A stretch of DNA of 64,000 bases from Roridomyces roridus (Eukaryota > Basidiomycota > Agaricomycetes > Agaricales > Mycenaceae): the NCBI GenBank assembly GCA_029378245.1, contig JARKIF010000002.1:2046001-2110000 (forward strand), read 5' to 3'. Below are positions 47,703 through 59,308 of this stretch, piece by piece. The stretch's first letter is position 1, and the number at the start of each line of letters is the position of its first letter. The notes below the pieces were generated by a model, which did no database searches, had not been told where the DNA came from, and saw nothing but the letters and a program-made list of their open reading frames with translations. Position numbers and translations under genes: made by a program.

Positions 47703-49181
47703 CCATTGAGCAAAGCTGTCCAGTCGCTTCTTCTCCGCGCCGTCGTCGTCTCCGTCTATTTCTTCGCCAGCTCCACTGCGGTTGAATCGTTGTTTGCCGG
47801 TATAGAGAGAGGCTTCCACGCGAAGGCCGTCAAAAAAGCGCCCATTCATTCTCTGAGGGCCGTCAGTGCCATTCACTGGAAACTGAACCGACTCACCAAT
47901 ACACATGCTTGAGCGCTGAGGGGTTCGCGGAATTTAACGGTCATCACCCCTTCTGGCTCTTTCTGGAGGAAATCATGAGTCACAGAAGGGAGAGGAAGGA
48001 ATTGGGGCTCACATCGTATAGTACGACGTTTGTGACCTCTCCCAAAGATGAACATTCCTCCCGGACATCTTCTTTGAGGTCGAGAAGGAGTGTGGCATCC
48101 TCCTCGAGGGCCTTGAGTGTGAACATATGCTTCAAGACGACGACCCGACTGTTCTTGTTGACGATATTCGCAGAATCTTCCGGCGCCATCGCGGGCCCGA
48201 ATCCATCCTCGTCATCCCATTCTAGTAGCTTTCTGGTTTTCATCAGCAAAGAGCCGGAGAGGGATGAGAAAACCTCACTTTTGCATCTTGCCAATACGTT
48301 TGGAGGCCTTCTTCTTGTCCACCGTTTTTCGCGGTTTAGAAACCCCGCCCTCGACACCCGTATTCTTGTGGCCAAACTCGGCCCTGGCTACTCGCATAGT
48401 TGTCGAAGAGTCACCAAAGCGCAATTCCGCATCGTCAAGGATATTGAGTGCAAGAAGGACCGAGTCCTCTTTAAAGTACACAACAAGCGCTTCCCCACTG
48501 AATGTGCCGTCTTCTTTGGCGTACATTTTGACTTTGGGCTCGCCCTCGTCGTCTTCTTCGATGACGCCACATTTAGAGAACCGCTCAAGGAGCTCGTCGA
48601 GCTCCGCGTCCAGCGGTAGTCCCGTAACGTAGACAGCAGTGTTTTTGGACTTGCGCTCTCCTGGCGGTTTCTCTTTCTTGTCTGTGCGACCACGCTTGAT
48701 GGATGGGCCCGCCTCGGATGTCGAGGTTGCGGACGTGTAGTCTTCGGGCTCCTTGCGTTTCTTATTTTCGCGCGCGAGCACTGGGGCTGCTGGCGTCTGA
48801 CCTAGCGTCAGAACACGAGTTGGAAAACAGAAAACGACGCGACTTGCCTCTTCGTCGACGCCTGCTATAGAGTATGCGGCTTGCTGTCGCTTCAAGAGGT
48901 CCTCGTCAACCTTGGGGGAGTATGAGTGGGCAACTTGGTCCAAGCAACTGCCCTACGCACCAGAGGTACCCATTTCCCTTTGGCAGCGTCATATTCCATC
49001 TCAGTTCCATCCTCTTCCTCATAGCGCCAGGTATTGCTAGACTTTTCCAGGTATATTCTGATGGGCCAATTAGTACGAGGCCACGCGTTTCAATGCTTGC
49101 ATACCGGTCGTCGCCGGCAAACGCGTCGGCGAGAGCTTGACCAGATGAGCCCGCAGCGGCAGACGTTGGAGGAGCAGACAT
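47682..49181 (-). CDS. Tat-SF1/Cus2-like U2 snRNP splicing factor
   Basis: An RNA-binding factor that assists U2 snRNP in prespliceosome assembly (yeast Cus2, human HTATSF1). ATG 49181 opens MSAPPTSAAAGSSGQALADA. A linker contains an acidic YEEEDGTEMEYDAAKGKWVP segment, a repeat-like feature of this family. The first RRM reads KNTAVYVTGLPLDAELDELL and later GEALVVYFKEDSVLLALNIL. The second, atypical RRM reads SRVVVLKHMFTLKALEEDAT, LKEDVREECSSLGEVTNVVL and ends NGRFFDGLRVEASLYTGKQR, with the Arg-X-Phe motif typical of U2AF-homology domains that bind SF3b1-type ligands. It ends RLDSFAQWLLTEGD at 47682. It is convergent with the PI 4-kinase gene. Confidence 0.9.
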
Positions 49182-49252
49182 GACGTTGTTTCCGAATGTT
49201 TTATTGACGTCTCTCTTTGTCTAGTTACAACACAGCTACTCGACCGCAGCCC

Positions 49253-49989
49253 TCATTTGTATAGAAGCATAGGAAAGTATCCATGAGGGTCGTGTGGAGC
49301 GTTAGGCGCCAACTCAGGCACCCATCGTTTCCGCGGAATGGGCAGAGTAGGAGGCAACTTTGCCAACGAGTATACCTTCTGCTTCTGCGTGATAGACGAG
49401 ATGGCGACGGAGAGGTCTACGGGTTGAGGGGCGTCGGCAGGTACATCTTTCTTGTCTTCAGAGGGTGCTGCGACGCTGGTTGATAATGTCAGCCGTAAGC
49501 CGAGATCTTAGAGCTGGCCACGTACGACTGAGGCGTGGAGTGCTCTATGAGCAGCGAAGAAAGCTCGGCCTGGGTTACGACCGAAAGTTGAGGGTAGGCC
49601 CGCCGTACATCACGTTTCCAGTACGAGTTTTGGGCGATATCGGACGCTGCCAGGACATAAACACGGGATGCGTCGGTGCAGAGTTCTGATTTTACCCTTG
49701 GTCGCTGGCGTCGAGTACTTCTCCGGGCGTGATCCCGGTGGAGGGAAACGGTGGATGGACGGCAGGGGAAGACCGGAAGAAATCTCGGGGTTCACGGCAG
49801 TCACGTCCCCTGAACATTATTTGTCTGCGAGCAAGATGTGCAGAAACTCTCACTGAATTTCTTCCAGAATCCTTTCGGGCTGAGGTGGTAGAGAGTGCTT
49901 TCAGCAGCTTTCTTGGTGGCCATACAGAGAGAGGTAGTAATGATGGTGATGCCTACACAAAGCATCACAACGCGCCAGTTTCGCGCCAT
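49253..49989 (-). CDS. Fungal complex I accessory subunit, NUO17.8-like
   Basis: The start ATG 49989 gives MARNWRVVMLCVGITIITTS, a hydrophobic N-terminal helix, then LYHLSPKGFWKKFRDVTAVN, PEISSGLPLPSIHRFPPPGS, RPEKYSTPATKASDIAQNSY and WKRDVRRAYPQLSVVTQAEL. The last block is characteristic of the Neurospora 17.8-kDa complex I subunit family (recognised by eye). The C-terminus is DLSVAISSITQKQKVYSLAK and HDPHGYFPMLLYK at TGA 49253-49255. Three introns (near 49505, 49695 and 49850) are in phase. It is expected in the mitochondrial inner membrane. The gene shares a 92-bp divergent promoter with the UPF0643-like gene. Confidence 0.72.
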
Positions 49990-50081
49990 GACCAGCACAA
50001 TCACTCAATCTCGCGCAATGCACACTATGCACGCTGGTATAAATTTCCTCGGGTTTAGTCCTCTTCACTCAGTCTTCAAGC
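49990..50081. promoter_or_regulatory. Short divergent promoter
   Basis: Only 92 bp separate the start codons of the NUO17.8-like gene (minus) and the UPF0643-like gene (plus). TATAAAT at 50038-50044 lies 38 bp before the plus-strand ATG and is a plausible TATA element. Both transcripts must use this interval or start within each other's leader. Confidence 0.5.
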
Positions 50082-50853
50082 ATGTCCCTCGTCTTCGACC
50101 ACCCGCCCCATCTCGCTGGCTACCAACCCGAGGACCCTCACAATGAACCAGATTTCAGCACCACCTCGTCCGCACCCATACTGTACCTGCCACCACTCCT
50201 CTCGTCCCTACCAGTCAGTTTCGTTGCTCAGGGGGCATCGGGATACCCAGTCATGACGCCAACACGTCTGCCAAACATCGACCCGGCCTCACTGTCGTTG
50301 CATCGAGCTCTGCACCATTTCAAACCAAGCAGCGAGAATTATGCAGGTTGGGCATCCGTGGCAAGTGGAGACTCCCCTGTTGACGCAGAGCCGTAGAGAC
50401 GCCCTACGACGAGGCATTCAATTGGGACGAGCTAGCTCTACCAGCTGACCAAGAGCGCGAATGGTATTGCGTAGTCTTCCGCAGCAAACGAAAGGCCGGT
50501 AGCGATGCATCTTGTTCGTCTCGACCGCCTCGAACGTTTCTTGTTCTGAACATCTTTCAGCCCTGTACGAAGCAGATAGAAAAGCTCATGAAGAAGCCAT
50601 ACACAACGGAGGCCTGCTCCTGTATTGGTATGGGTTACCAAATCAACACACCGGGATGAACCTCGCGACGTGTATCTGGCAGAGTCGTCGGCACGCCATC
50701 GCCGCGATTGCGCGGCCACACCATTTTGAAGCAATGAAACTGGCAGCGAATTCTTACGAGGTATACGATTTGGAGCGGCATGTTCTCCGCAAGGTCGCCG
50801 GTAGTACAGGTGTCACTGTCGAGCCATTCATTGGCGGAGATGTGGGCTGGTAA
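50082..50853 (+). CDS. UPF0643-like conserved fungal protein
   Basis: ATG 50082 opens MSLVFDHPPHLAGYQPEDPH. The first exon covers LYLPPLLSSLPVSF and PTRLPNIDPASLSLHRALHH. The second encodes YDEAFNWDELALPADQEREW and YCVVFRSKRKAGSD. The third encodes LYEADRKAHEEAIHNGGLLL, YWYGLPNQHTGMNLATCIWQ, SRRHAIAAIARPHHFEAMKL and YEVYDLERHVLRKVAGSTGV, ending FIGGDVGW at TAA 50851-50853. These blocks match the uncharacterised UPF0643 family of fungi (known from sequence only). The Trp/His-rich centre is the most conserved part; no catalytic role is established. Two introns, one with acceptor ambiguity (CAG or CAGAG) near 50394. Confidence 0.8.
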
Positions 50854-50872
50854 CGTCATGAATAGAATACAG

Positions 50873-52173
50873 TCAAACATCGTCCCAGTCCTCTATAGAA
50901 TCATCGGAAGTTTGAGAGCCCTAAGAACGCGATGAGTGTGTGTGTACAGAAAGGACTTTACAAACTTCGACGGCCGCAGCATGCTTGGGACTTTCTTCTG
51001 CTCCACTACCGCGAAGTGGCGAGATGAAGATACCTGGCGCAGGGGCGAAGCAGGCGGGAGCCGACCGCTCTGGCGTCTTGGCGGGCGTAGTATCAGGAGG
51101 AGGCGCGAAGGAGAACGGTGTGCAGGATGGTGATCTCGCTGGTTCCATGCTGATTTTCATATACAACTGCCCATCCTCGTCGTCTTCGCCGTCGGGTTCT
51201 GCTCTGGTCTCGTAATAATAGTCATCGGCCGCAGCCTTTTGGATAAAGGGCTCCCATCGAAAGTCGAGGGAATCGAGTTCGTAACCAGGCTGAAGAGGAT
51301 CAGACTCAGGATCCGCGGTTGGCGAGTCGAAGTAGACAGGTGGAGGGGCATATCCTGGACCCGGAGTCGAAAAGACGTCCGTTCCATTTTCTTGGGCAGG
51401 GCTAGAAGCCGCGTAGTATGGCTCTAAAAGAAGGGCATCATCCTCTTGATTATGGGGTTCGGATGGCTGTACGTGACGGAAATGAGCGAAGGTGTAGGAG
51501 TTCTCTGTTTGGGGGATAGCAATGGGATCGATTGGTGGGAAAAAGACCTGCGACCTGGGAGGGGTCACAACGAGGTGTGATGCGGGACCAGGGGTCGAAA
51601 ATGGAAGCGATGGAGGTTGGCTAATGAGTTCTCCGTGGCTAGCGGGTTCAGGGTTAGAAGTTTCAGTAGACGGAGGTTCCTCGCAAGACGATGGTTCAAG
51701 CGAAAATGAGAAGCGGGTTTCCTCTCCATCCTTGTTCCCATCTTTCATTGGCATCGGAACTGATTTTGGTTCAGAATCAGTTCGGGCTGGTAAGAGCAGG
51801 CGTAGAGGATGAGTGGTGTTCAGCTCCGAGAAGGTATCTGCGAGCCACGTAGGAAGGTTGGTAGTAGGGTGCGGCGCAGGAGGCGGCGGCTGTTTCGCGG
51901 ATGAATGATGCATCAACAAGGCAAGGGACCGGTCACCTCGAGTTCGTCTGAAGATGCTTGGGATTCCTGGTCCCATCTGGCCATCCTCTTGGGCATTTTG
52001 ATAACAGAAAACTCTTTTCCAAGCCGTCCATCGTGGTGATATTGGTCGTAGTGGTCGATGGGTGTTCTGGGCACACTGCTTCCACTTCCAGAGGTGGAAC
52101 TTGTCGATTGGGCGCGTCTCCGCGGCAGTTTCTTGACAGGTGAGCGATGGGTTAGATTCATAGTCTGGACCAT
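50873..52173 (-). CDS. Proline-rich unknown protein
   Basis: ATG 52173 gives MVQTMNLTHRSPVKKLPRRR, then DYDQ-like polar sequence and FSVIKMPKRMARWDQESQAS. A 45-bp intron (GTGACC...AAACAG) joins DELE to PPPPAPHPTTNLPTWLADTF. The rest is rich in Pro, Ser, Glu and aromatic residues (HPLRLLLPART, EPYYAASSPAQENGTDVFST, then a GYELDSLDFRWEPFIQKAAA segment). A short final exon ends GSQTSDDSIEDWDDV at TGA 50873-50875. There is no signal peptide, membrane segment or known domain. The basic N-terminus and acidic remainder suggest a nuclear adaptor, but this is only inference. A longer open frame upstream to 52246 exists in another phase and is not used. Confidence 0.65.
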
Positions 52174-52508
52174 GCGATCGAAACGCGAGTTGAGACCCGT
52201 TTTGCGGCGTTTCTCTGCTGCTCAGTCTCAGTGCTTCGAGTTCCACAAAGCTTCGTGAACCAGACCTTGAGGGTCAGAGGTGGGGGCACTGGTTCTGAAG
52301 TATATGAGCATATGCGTTGGGCGAAGCAGACGAGATGACATGCATTTCATCCAGAAATTCTGAAAAGAGGCGACGAGACATGACGGTATGCCGAAGCGAA
52401 CGCGGCCTTTACGGTATCTTGCTTGGTGATAAGCCTTGTCATCCTGCTTATAATGCCAATATTTCAGCGCGACCAATTGGCCGCCGATAGCTAGTCCTAT
52501 CCTCCCTA
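52174..52508. other. Divergent intergenic region
   Basis: 335 bp between two start codons, holding both promoters. I see no clear TATA box, repeat or small gene. Confidence 0.5.
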
Positions 52509-54928
52509 ATGGACAAATCCACCCTGCCCGTTTTCGCCTCTCCTCCACCGTCCAAGCCGACCTCGCGTGTTTTGAAGCTCAAAGCAATCGTCTTGTGCAC
52601 ACTTCTGGGTCTTGTGTGCTATCGTTCCATTCCTTTATCACCCCACACTGGCATTGGAGGAAACCCGGCGTTCCTCGTCAAAGTGGGTCGTCTCTGGACC
52701 TGCTAAAAAAATTCATCTAATTATCAGGCTCGTAATGGCGCTGTCGCAACGGAGAATGTGCTCTGCTCTGATATCGGCGTGGATATTCTTAAAGCAGGTG
52801 CGCGAGGCTTGCTCCCCTGCCACATCCACGCTCATTCTTGCAGGCGGAAATGCTGTAGACGCGGCCGTAGCTACCACCTTCTGCATCGGCACCCTCAATA
52901 TGTTCTCGTCGGTGCTTTCATGCTGGGCACATGCTCCTGCTGTAATTCTATCGCAGGTCCGGCATAGGTGGTGGAGGCTTCATGACCGTCCGAATTCCTC
53001 CAAAGAACCCCGGAGAAAACTCTGAAGTCTTCTTCCTCGATTTCCGGGAAACGGGACCCGCCCTCGCGAACAACACGATGTATCCTCCAAATTCAAACAC
53101 CAGCTTATACGGGGGCCTGGCTGTGGGTGTTCCGGGAGAGATCAGGGGCCTGCAGGTGGCTCATGACAGGTGGGGGACCCTGCCATGGGAAACACTGGTC
53201 TTTCCGAGCATCAATTTAGCCAGAGGATGGAAGATGCAGAACGAATTGGCGAAGAGAATCACGGTGTGTTTTTAGAATTGGATGCCCAGTCATCACTGGA
53301 ATGACGCCTGACACTCCAGTGGTACCCTGACCTCATGTTGAGCAACCCGGATTGGAGTTCCGTGTTCGCACCCAATGGCCGATTTTTAGAAGAAGGAGAA
53401 ATCATTTCACGCACCAACTACTCCCGAACTCTGGAAGCCATCGCTTCTGGTGGCCCCGACGCGTTCTACAAGGTACCTTTATTGACGCTTCTCGGCCATT
53501 GTTTCCTGATTCGTCGCTCAGGGCCCCATTGCAGACGCGCTGATAAACAAAATTCGCGCGACAGGTGGCATCCTTTCTCACGCGGATCTTGAGAACTATA
53601 CAGTGAAGGTAGAGCGCGCGCTGGAAGGGACATATCGGGGCCGCAAAATCCATACAAGTCACGCTCCGGCGTCCGGGCCTGGTGCGTCTAATTCCAGGCA
53701 TATTGGTTCTCTCAGCGACAAGTCTTTCTGGCAGTCCTGCTCCACATGCTCAATCTTGTGGAGAATTTTGACATGAGCAAAAGGACACCAGTGAACATGC
53801 ACCGGGCAGTCGAAGCACTTAAATTCGGGTTTGCGGCGCGGTGAGAATGAGAAGATCATGAGCCGCCCGACATTTGTATTCTAAATTTCTTCTGCGCAGA
53901 ACGAAAATCAGCGACCCGGCATTTAATAACGACGCGGGCCGTATTGATGAAATCTCCACTAAAGCCTTTGCAGATCTCATTGCGCGGAACATCACGGACG
54001 TGAGTTGCTTGTACTCGCTTCGTCCCATCTAATATTCGAGAAGGATCAAACACACCCCCCGTCGTATTACAACCCGATCTACGATGTTCCTTTGGATCAT
54101 GGCACTGTGAGTGCTGGTATTGTGACCAATTACAACGCACTACATTGTCCACAGAGCCACACCTCTGTGGTTGACAAGGATGGCATGGCCGTATCATTGA
54201 CTTCTACAAGTAGGTCAAACAATGGTCAGAATTGCAACTCACTAATTCTCCAGTAAACACGATCTTTGGGTCACAAGTGCTCGATCCTGTGACTGGGGTC
54301 ATCATGAACAATGAAATGAACGACTTTAACATTCCGAATCAGCGAAGTTGGGGCGGAATGTTGCCTTCTCCATGTATGTCGAATTGTGGAGGCGCGAAAA
54401 AAAACTGCTGAACGCCGCGTAGACAACTATCCCGACGCGGGAAAGCGGCCCTTGTCGTCGATCACACCGACCATCATCGAGAATGCGGACGGGTCGCTCG
54501 CGACGGTCGTCGGGGGCTCGGGTGGCAGTCGCATCTTTGGCGCTGTGTTCCAGGTGTTGCTGAATCTTGATTTTGGCCTCGACGCTAGCGAGGCAGTCGA
54601 AGCCCCGCGGCTGCATAATCAACTGTATCCAGAGATCGTTGAGGTGGACCCAGGTTACGCGCCGGACGTCCTTGCGGGTCTATCCGCACGCGGACATGGG
54701 CTTGCTGGTTTGTTCTTCTCCTCGGTCTTCCTAGGTTCTTGATGGCGGTATTGAATGAGTTTTACCTGTTTAGCGATGCCACGGGTGGCGGCCGTTGTAC
54801 AGGCCGTTGTACAGCAACCTGATGGGCAGATTTTTGCTGGTGGGCAATTGTGTTGATCGCATTTGTTTTATACTGACTCGGTTCAAGCCTCTGATAGCCG
54901 CAAAAATGGGATTGCTGCTGGCTACTGA
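52509..54928 (+). CDS. Gamma-glutamyltransferase (glutathione hydrolase)
   Basis: This cleaves the gamma-glutamyl bond of glutathione and conjugates. ATG 52509 starts a short tail and one membrane anchor (LKLKAIVLCTLLGLVCYRSI), the usual type II topology of vacuolar fungal GGTs. The large subunit shows GAVATENVLCSDIGVDILKA, GGNAVDAAVATTFCIGTLNM, SGIGGGGFMTVR and DFRETGPALA (substrate Arg). Autocleavage and nucleophile Thr are in DHGTSHTSVVDKDGMAVSLT, where an intron separates GT from SHTS. The small subunit has NNEMNDFNIP, KRPLSSITPTIIENADGSLA and VVGGSGGSRIF. The last exon (54888-54928) ends SDSRKNGIAAGY. A 12-bp tandem duplication (GGCCGTTGTACA near 54797-54820) repeats the AVVQ codons in the penultimate exon. 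Confidence 0.92.
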
Positions 54929-54950
54929 GAATCGGAGGACTACTTTTTTT

Positions 54951-54982
54951 ATCAGCCGCAAGAATGGCTGCTGGCTACTGAG
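54951..54982 (+). repeat. Degenerate copy of the GGT terminal exon
   Basis: ATCAGCCGCAAGAATGGCTG plus CTGGCTACTGAG repeats 54893-54929 (GATAGCCGCAAAAATGGGAT..CTGGCTACTGAG) with a 5-6 bp deletion and substitutions. It lies 22 bp after the GGT stop and is out of the gene. Confidence 0.7.
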
Positions 54983-55088
54983 CGCGTCGACGAGCGCTCA
55001 GCTATACTATTTTATCTGGACTTGTCGAATAGGGGACTTAGAAGTTTATGTAACGCTCGAAGTACGTAACGCTAGAAACCTTTCACCA

Positions 55089-56279
55089 ATGGACACCGAC
55101 CTTCTCGCTAGTTATTGCGGACTGCTAGCCTTGGCCTCAGGCACAATATATTTGGGGTCTCACGCCAGCGTGCCGCCGCCTCGAGCGGCTGGGAGCGACG
55201 GGGAGGAGATGGAAAGAATCACGGCGGAAGACGCTTGGCTCTTCCCCATTGTGAGTACGTGCGCCCTTTGTGCTGTCGCTCTGACTTGAGCAATGAAGAT
55301 GGGCTCAATAACGCTTCTGGGGCTGTATGCTGTGATCAAGTATCTGGGACCTGAATGGATTTCTTGGGCGCTTGGCTGGTTCTTCGCATTCACTGGTGCC
55401 GGCGCGGTGTGGAAGGTGCGTTTTGGGAGAGGAACAGATTCGTGTTGACCAAAGCCATCACAGTCATTGAACGCGCTGGCAGAGTGGACAATGGGCGACA
55501 CACGATGGCGAGGGTTGAATTTGATACAGTTCAAGACACCGCTCGGGACTTGGTCATTGCGCTCGGTGTCGCTGTGCTTGATGCCTCTGGCCGCCGGGAC
55601 GGTCTTTCTGTATGTGCGCTGGCGGACGGCACTGCTCACGGATGTGCTCGGCGTTGCATTTGCGCTCAACGCGATTTCACTGATGAAGTTGGACTCCTTT
55701 CACACGGGAGTTATACTCTTGTCTGGCCTTTTCTTCTATGACGTCTGGTGCGTTCGTTTTACGACATTCCCCACTCAAAGAGGAGATACTACAGTCTGAC
55801 TGCGGGAGACTAGGTGGGTCTTCGGAACGGAGGTCATGGTAAAGGTTGCTACCTCCCTGGATGTCCCCATCAAGCTACTCTTCCCCAAGGGTGCACGCGG
55901 ATACACCATGCTGGGGCTCGGAGATGTTGTCGTTCCTGGCTTATTCGTCGCATTGGCCCTGCGCTACGACCACCAACGGGCAGGGAGGCCGGCTGCCGGC
56001 GTTCCCTATCCCAAACCGTTTTTCTGGACACAGATGGCCATGTATGTGGCGGGCCTAGCGGTGACAATGGGAGTGATGGTATGTGGACTTCTCGGTGTTT
56101 TGTTGTTCAATATGGACTAAATAGGCGGACAAAAGCACTTCTTTCAGCGCGCGCAACCCGCCCTGTTATTCTTGTCACCAGCGTGTGTTGGAGGCTTCCT
56201 GGTGGAGAACTGGTGGGTGGGTGGAGAGGCATGGGCGTGGAGCGACGAGGCACAAGACGCGGCACGCGACAAGGACTAA
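55089..56279 (+). CDS. Signal peptide peptidase, intramembrane aspartyl protease
   Basis: A presenilin-type protease of the ER that cuts leftover signal peptides and some tail-anchored proteins. ATG 55089 gives MDTDLLASYCGLLALASGTI, the first helix. Further helices include GSITLLGLYAVIKYLGPEWI and LGWFFAFTGAGAVWK. The two catalytic motifs are intact: FFYDVWWVFGTEV (YD, joined across an intron) and GYTMLGLGDVVVPGLFVALA (GLGD). The C-terminal QPALLFLSPACV has the conserved PAL. It ends WAWSDEAQDAARDKD at TAA 56277-56279; no KKXX retrieval signal is present. Five or more introns. The region 55410-55470 joins by an acceptor I could not fix exactly. Confidence 0.9.
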
Positions 56280-56608
56280 ACTTGTTCATGATTTTACAGT
56301 CAAAAGACAATTGACATCGGATGTACACACAGGCACATGGAATTCAGGCCCCCGGCCACTGCTCGGTCCACGGAGGTCCACGGCCGGTCAATTGGCGAAA
56401 CTGTTGAGGCAGGCCAACTAGTTGGCAGAGCCGGGCCATAGTTGGTCCACAGAGGTGTTTCACTGGTGAAATACTTCCGCTTGAAATTACCACAAAAATA
56501 CTATTTCGGCAAAATATTCTACATTTTTTCACCAATCTTTACGTAATTTTAAGAAGTGCCGAGTGCCGGACCGCGTCTAGTCTTACGGACGCTCCATCGA
56601 GCAGCTCG
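56280..56608. other. Intergenic region with short repeats and palindromes
   Basis: 329 bp without a gene. GGTCCAC(G/A)GAGGT occurs twice (around 56369 and 56448), with a GGTCCACGG partial copy between, and TTTCACTGGTGAAA is a 14-bp palindrome near 56457. It is AT-rich close to the GATA gene start. It presumably contains the GATA gene promoter. Confidence 0.5.
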
Positions 56609-59214
56609 ATGGCCGCCTCCCGCCATCCTACCTGGTCTCCCCCTGCCCCTCGCCCCGTCCCTGCCCCGACTGCCCGACACGACTGGAACTTCTCCCGCCC
56701 TCTCGACGCCTCTGCCTTCGCTGCATTGGATGCGCAAGGCTTCCTGCCTACCGCCCACCACGCTCCCCAGAGCCTCCCGGCATACCAGCAGTACCCTCAT
56801 TCACAGCGTCCCAATGTGCTGTTACAGCCGTCTGCTCAATGGCCAACGCAATATCCGCCCATTCCGCGGAATACTCCCCAAATTTCAGACCGCCTACCGC
56901 CAACGCTCTGGATGAGCCCCGTTACTTCCCCGACAGCCCACGAACCTCCCCCCGAATCAGCCCTCTCTCCCATATCCCCCCGATCTCCTCGTTTCAACGA
57001 CATTTTTGAGGAAATGTCCACGACCATGTTGGCTTCGGGCGCAGACGCTCCGCCGCCGCGTTTGTCCGGCTCTCCAGAGCTTTCGGCCCCTCGCGAAATT
57101 CCCGAGGACCCAGTCGCAAAGATTTGGAAGCTCTACAGCCAACGCCAGGCTGCGATGCCCAACGCCCAACGCATGGAGAACATCACTTGGCGGATGATGA
57201 CACTCAAGCTGAGGAAGGACAGGGAGGCAGAACTCACAGACACATCCAGTCCGTCCACGGACACTACGTCCATCAAGACCGAGCCGCTCCCAGATGTCCT
57301 TCGACCGGACGCTCGTGGTCGCCGTATCGACAAGGGCAAGACTCCGGTGCAGGTGGTGGGTTTTGACGGCCACAACCAGGATGGCGTTGACGACGACGAG
57401 TGCGTCTTTTCTCTCTCTCTTCCTTCTCTTACCTTACCATCACCACGAATAGTCTGGTCTCCATGGACTGGCGTGCCATGAGCCGCTCCCGCTCACGCAC
57501 GATGGACTGGCAGCCGGCCAGTCGCTCCCGCTCACGCCCGACCGATACATTTGACCCTATGCCACCTCCATTCGACGGTCGGCTAGCGTTCCCTTCCATG
57601 GACCAACGCAGACCTGACCGCCATAAGACCACCAGTATCCCCATTCCCGGTGCCTCTGTTTCGAGTGGTCGTCGCAGCCCTCCTTTCACCACCTCGACCC
57701 GCTCAGAGCTGTCGTCCGTGTTTGAAGACTCTTCAGACGTGGAGCACGATGCTCGCTACACATTACCCTACAATCACGCAATATCTAACTACCATAGCCC
57801 CGCGTTTGCCCCGTCTTCCCTTCCCTCCTTCGGACTCCACGGCCTCCCTCGAATACCCTCCGGCGGGTCCATGGATCAACGCGGCTTTCCCAGACACGTC
57901 CGCAAGACAAGCTTTGACCACACTGTCTCCAAGGATGGCACTTTCGCCGCTATCGGCGGTCGCCACCAGGTCAATGGGAAGCCCCTTCCCCCAGAGAGTC
58001 TTATCGGCACGAAGCGTCGTGCCGAGGCTCTGCACGACGAGAGCATGCTGCGAGCTGACCCCTCCAACGTCGACGGGGCCAACGCTCGGGGTCCCGTTTC
58101 TCACGACCATAACGGCACTCCCTTTCCATCAACAGCGTTCAACTTCTCCTATCCACCTTACGAGGGCTTATTCGACGTTCCCTCAGAGTACCATCCACCG
58201 CCTGCGTCCTCGACCCGGTTCCGTACTCACCCATATTCGGGCATATCGTCATCTGCACCTGCCGAGGGCCTCTCAGCAGCTGCAGCGGCAGCCTCGGCCG
58301 CGATGGCAGAGGGTTATGCTCAGCTCGCGGGCGTTGATGACTCAGCCTTTGACTACAGGCAACTGATGGGGTTGGTATATCCTGGCGATGCTTCCCGGAT
58401 GCAGCATCCATATACACACGTAGACCCCACGCAGATTCTTGCGGGTGATGCTTACCCCAGCTTTCATGCCAGCCCATCCAGTGATGACTGGGGTAACGCA
58501 GTCAGTTCCAATGCGTCACCCGAACCGTATAACGCGTCGAACGCGTCTACACCACCGTCTGTTGAGGCTGCACCGACCTCGCGCCCAGCTCCACGCAAGT
58601 ACGTTCCTCTTAAATCGGCCGCGAAACCGTCGTTACCTGCTACTGGGGCGACCTCTCCGACACTCGACACGCTGCGATCCTCGACCAGTACCCCCGATCT
58701 GCCGGAGCGCAAGGCCACTGGGAGTGAAGAGGGCGGCGATGTCCCCACTTTGTGTACAAATTGCCAGACGACCAACACCCCATTGTGGCGGAGAGATCCC
58801 GAAGGGCAGCCGTTGTGTAACGCGTGCGGCTTGTTCTATGTGAGTGGTTCTACTGCTTCTTGGATGATGGGCTGATTGCGGCTAGAAATTGCACGGAGTG
58901 GTACGACCACTGTCGCTCAAGACGGATGTGATCAAGAAACGGTGAGTTGGGTGATTTGCGGTTGAGCCAGTTGCTGATGAACGACCAGGAATCGGGCTTC
59001 GGGGGCACCGAGCAGCACCGGACGGAAGAACACCGGGAGCGGGCTGACCAAGTTGGCTTCGACGACGACGAGGCCTCGGTCAGCATCCAATTCCAATTCA
59101 CTCGCAATGGGTGCAGGAGGGCGCAGCGCGGTGGGGGGGTCCAACGCGTCAGGAGCGCTCAAGAGGCAACGACGGACTTCTGCATCGCTACAGGCAGGGG
59201 CGCGTGGAGAGTAG
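56609..59214 (+). CDS. GATA zinc-finger regulator with AreA-type N-terminal motif
   Basis: A nitrogen-regulator-type transcription factor. ATG 56609 gives [20 protein letters not shown]. An early conserved block, [20 protein letters not shown] then [16 protein letters not shown], matches the fungal AreA/Gaf1 N-terminal motif (DUF1752). After the intron near 57405-57450 come repeated RSRSR units, long Ser/Pro regions and an Ala-rich run. The finger is [18 protein letters not shown] followed by [20 protein letters not shown], a Cys-X2-Cys-X17-Cys-X2-Cys class IVa finger, split by an intron after CGLFY. The basic tail [15 protein letters not shown] follows. It ends SLQAGARGE at TAG 59212-59214. 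The finger is at the far C-terminus, as in AreA. Whether it governs nitrogen use here is inference from the family. Confidence 0.9.
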
Positions 59215-59308
59215 TACTTACATATTTTGCTATCTGTTCTCCTTTTTGTTGTAGAATGTACCAGTATGCATACTAATTAGCGTAGCTAAGATGAAACGGT
59301 TGGGCTTT

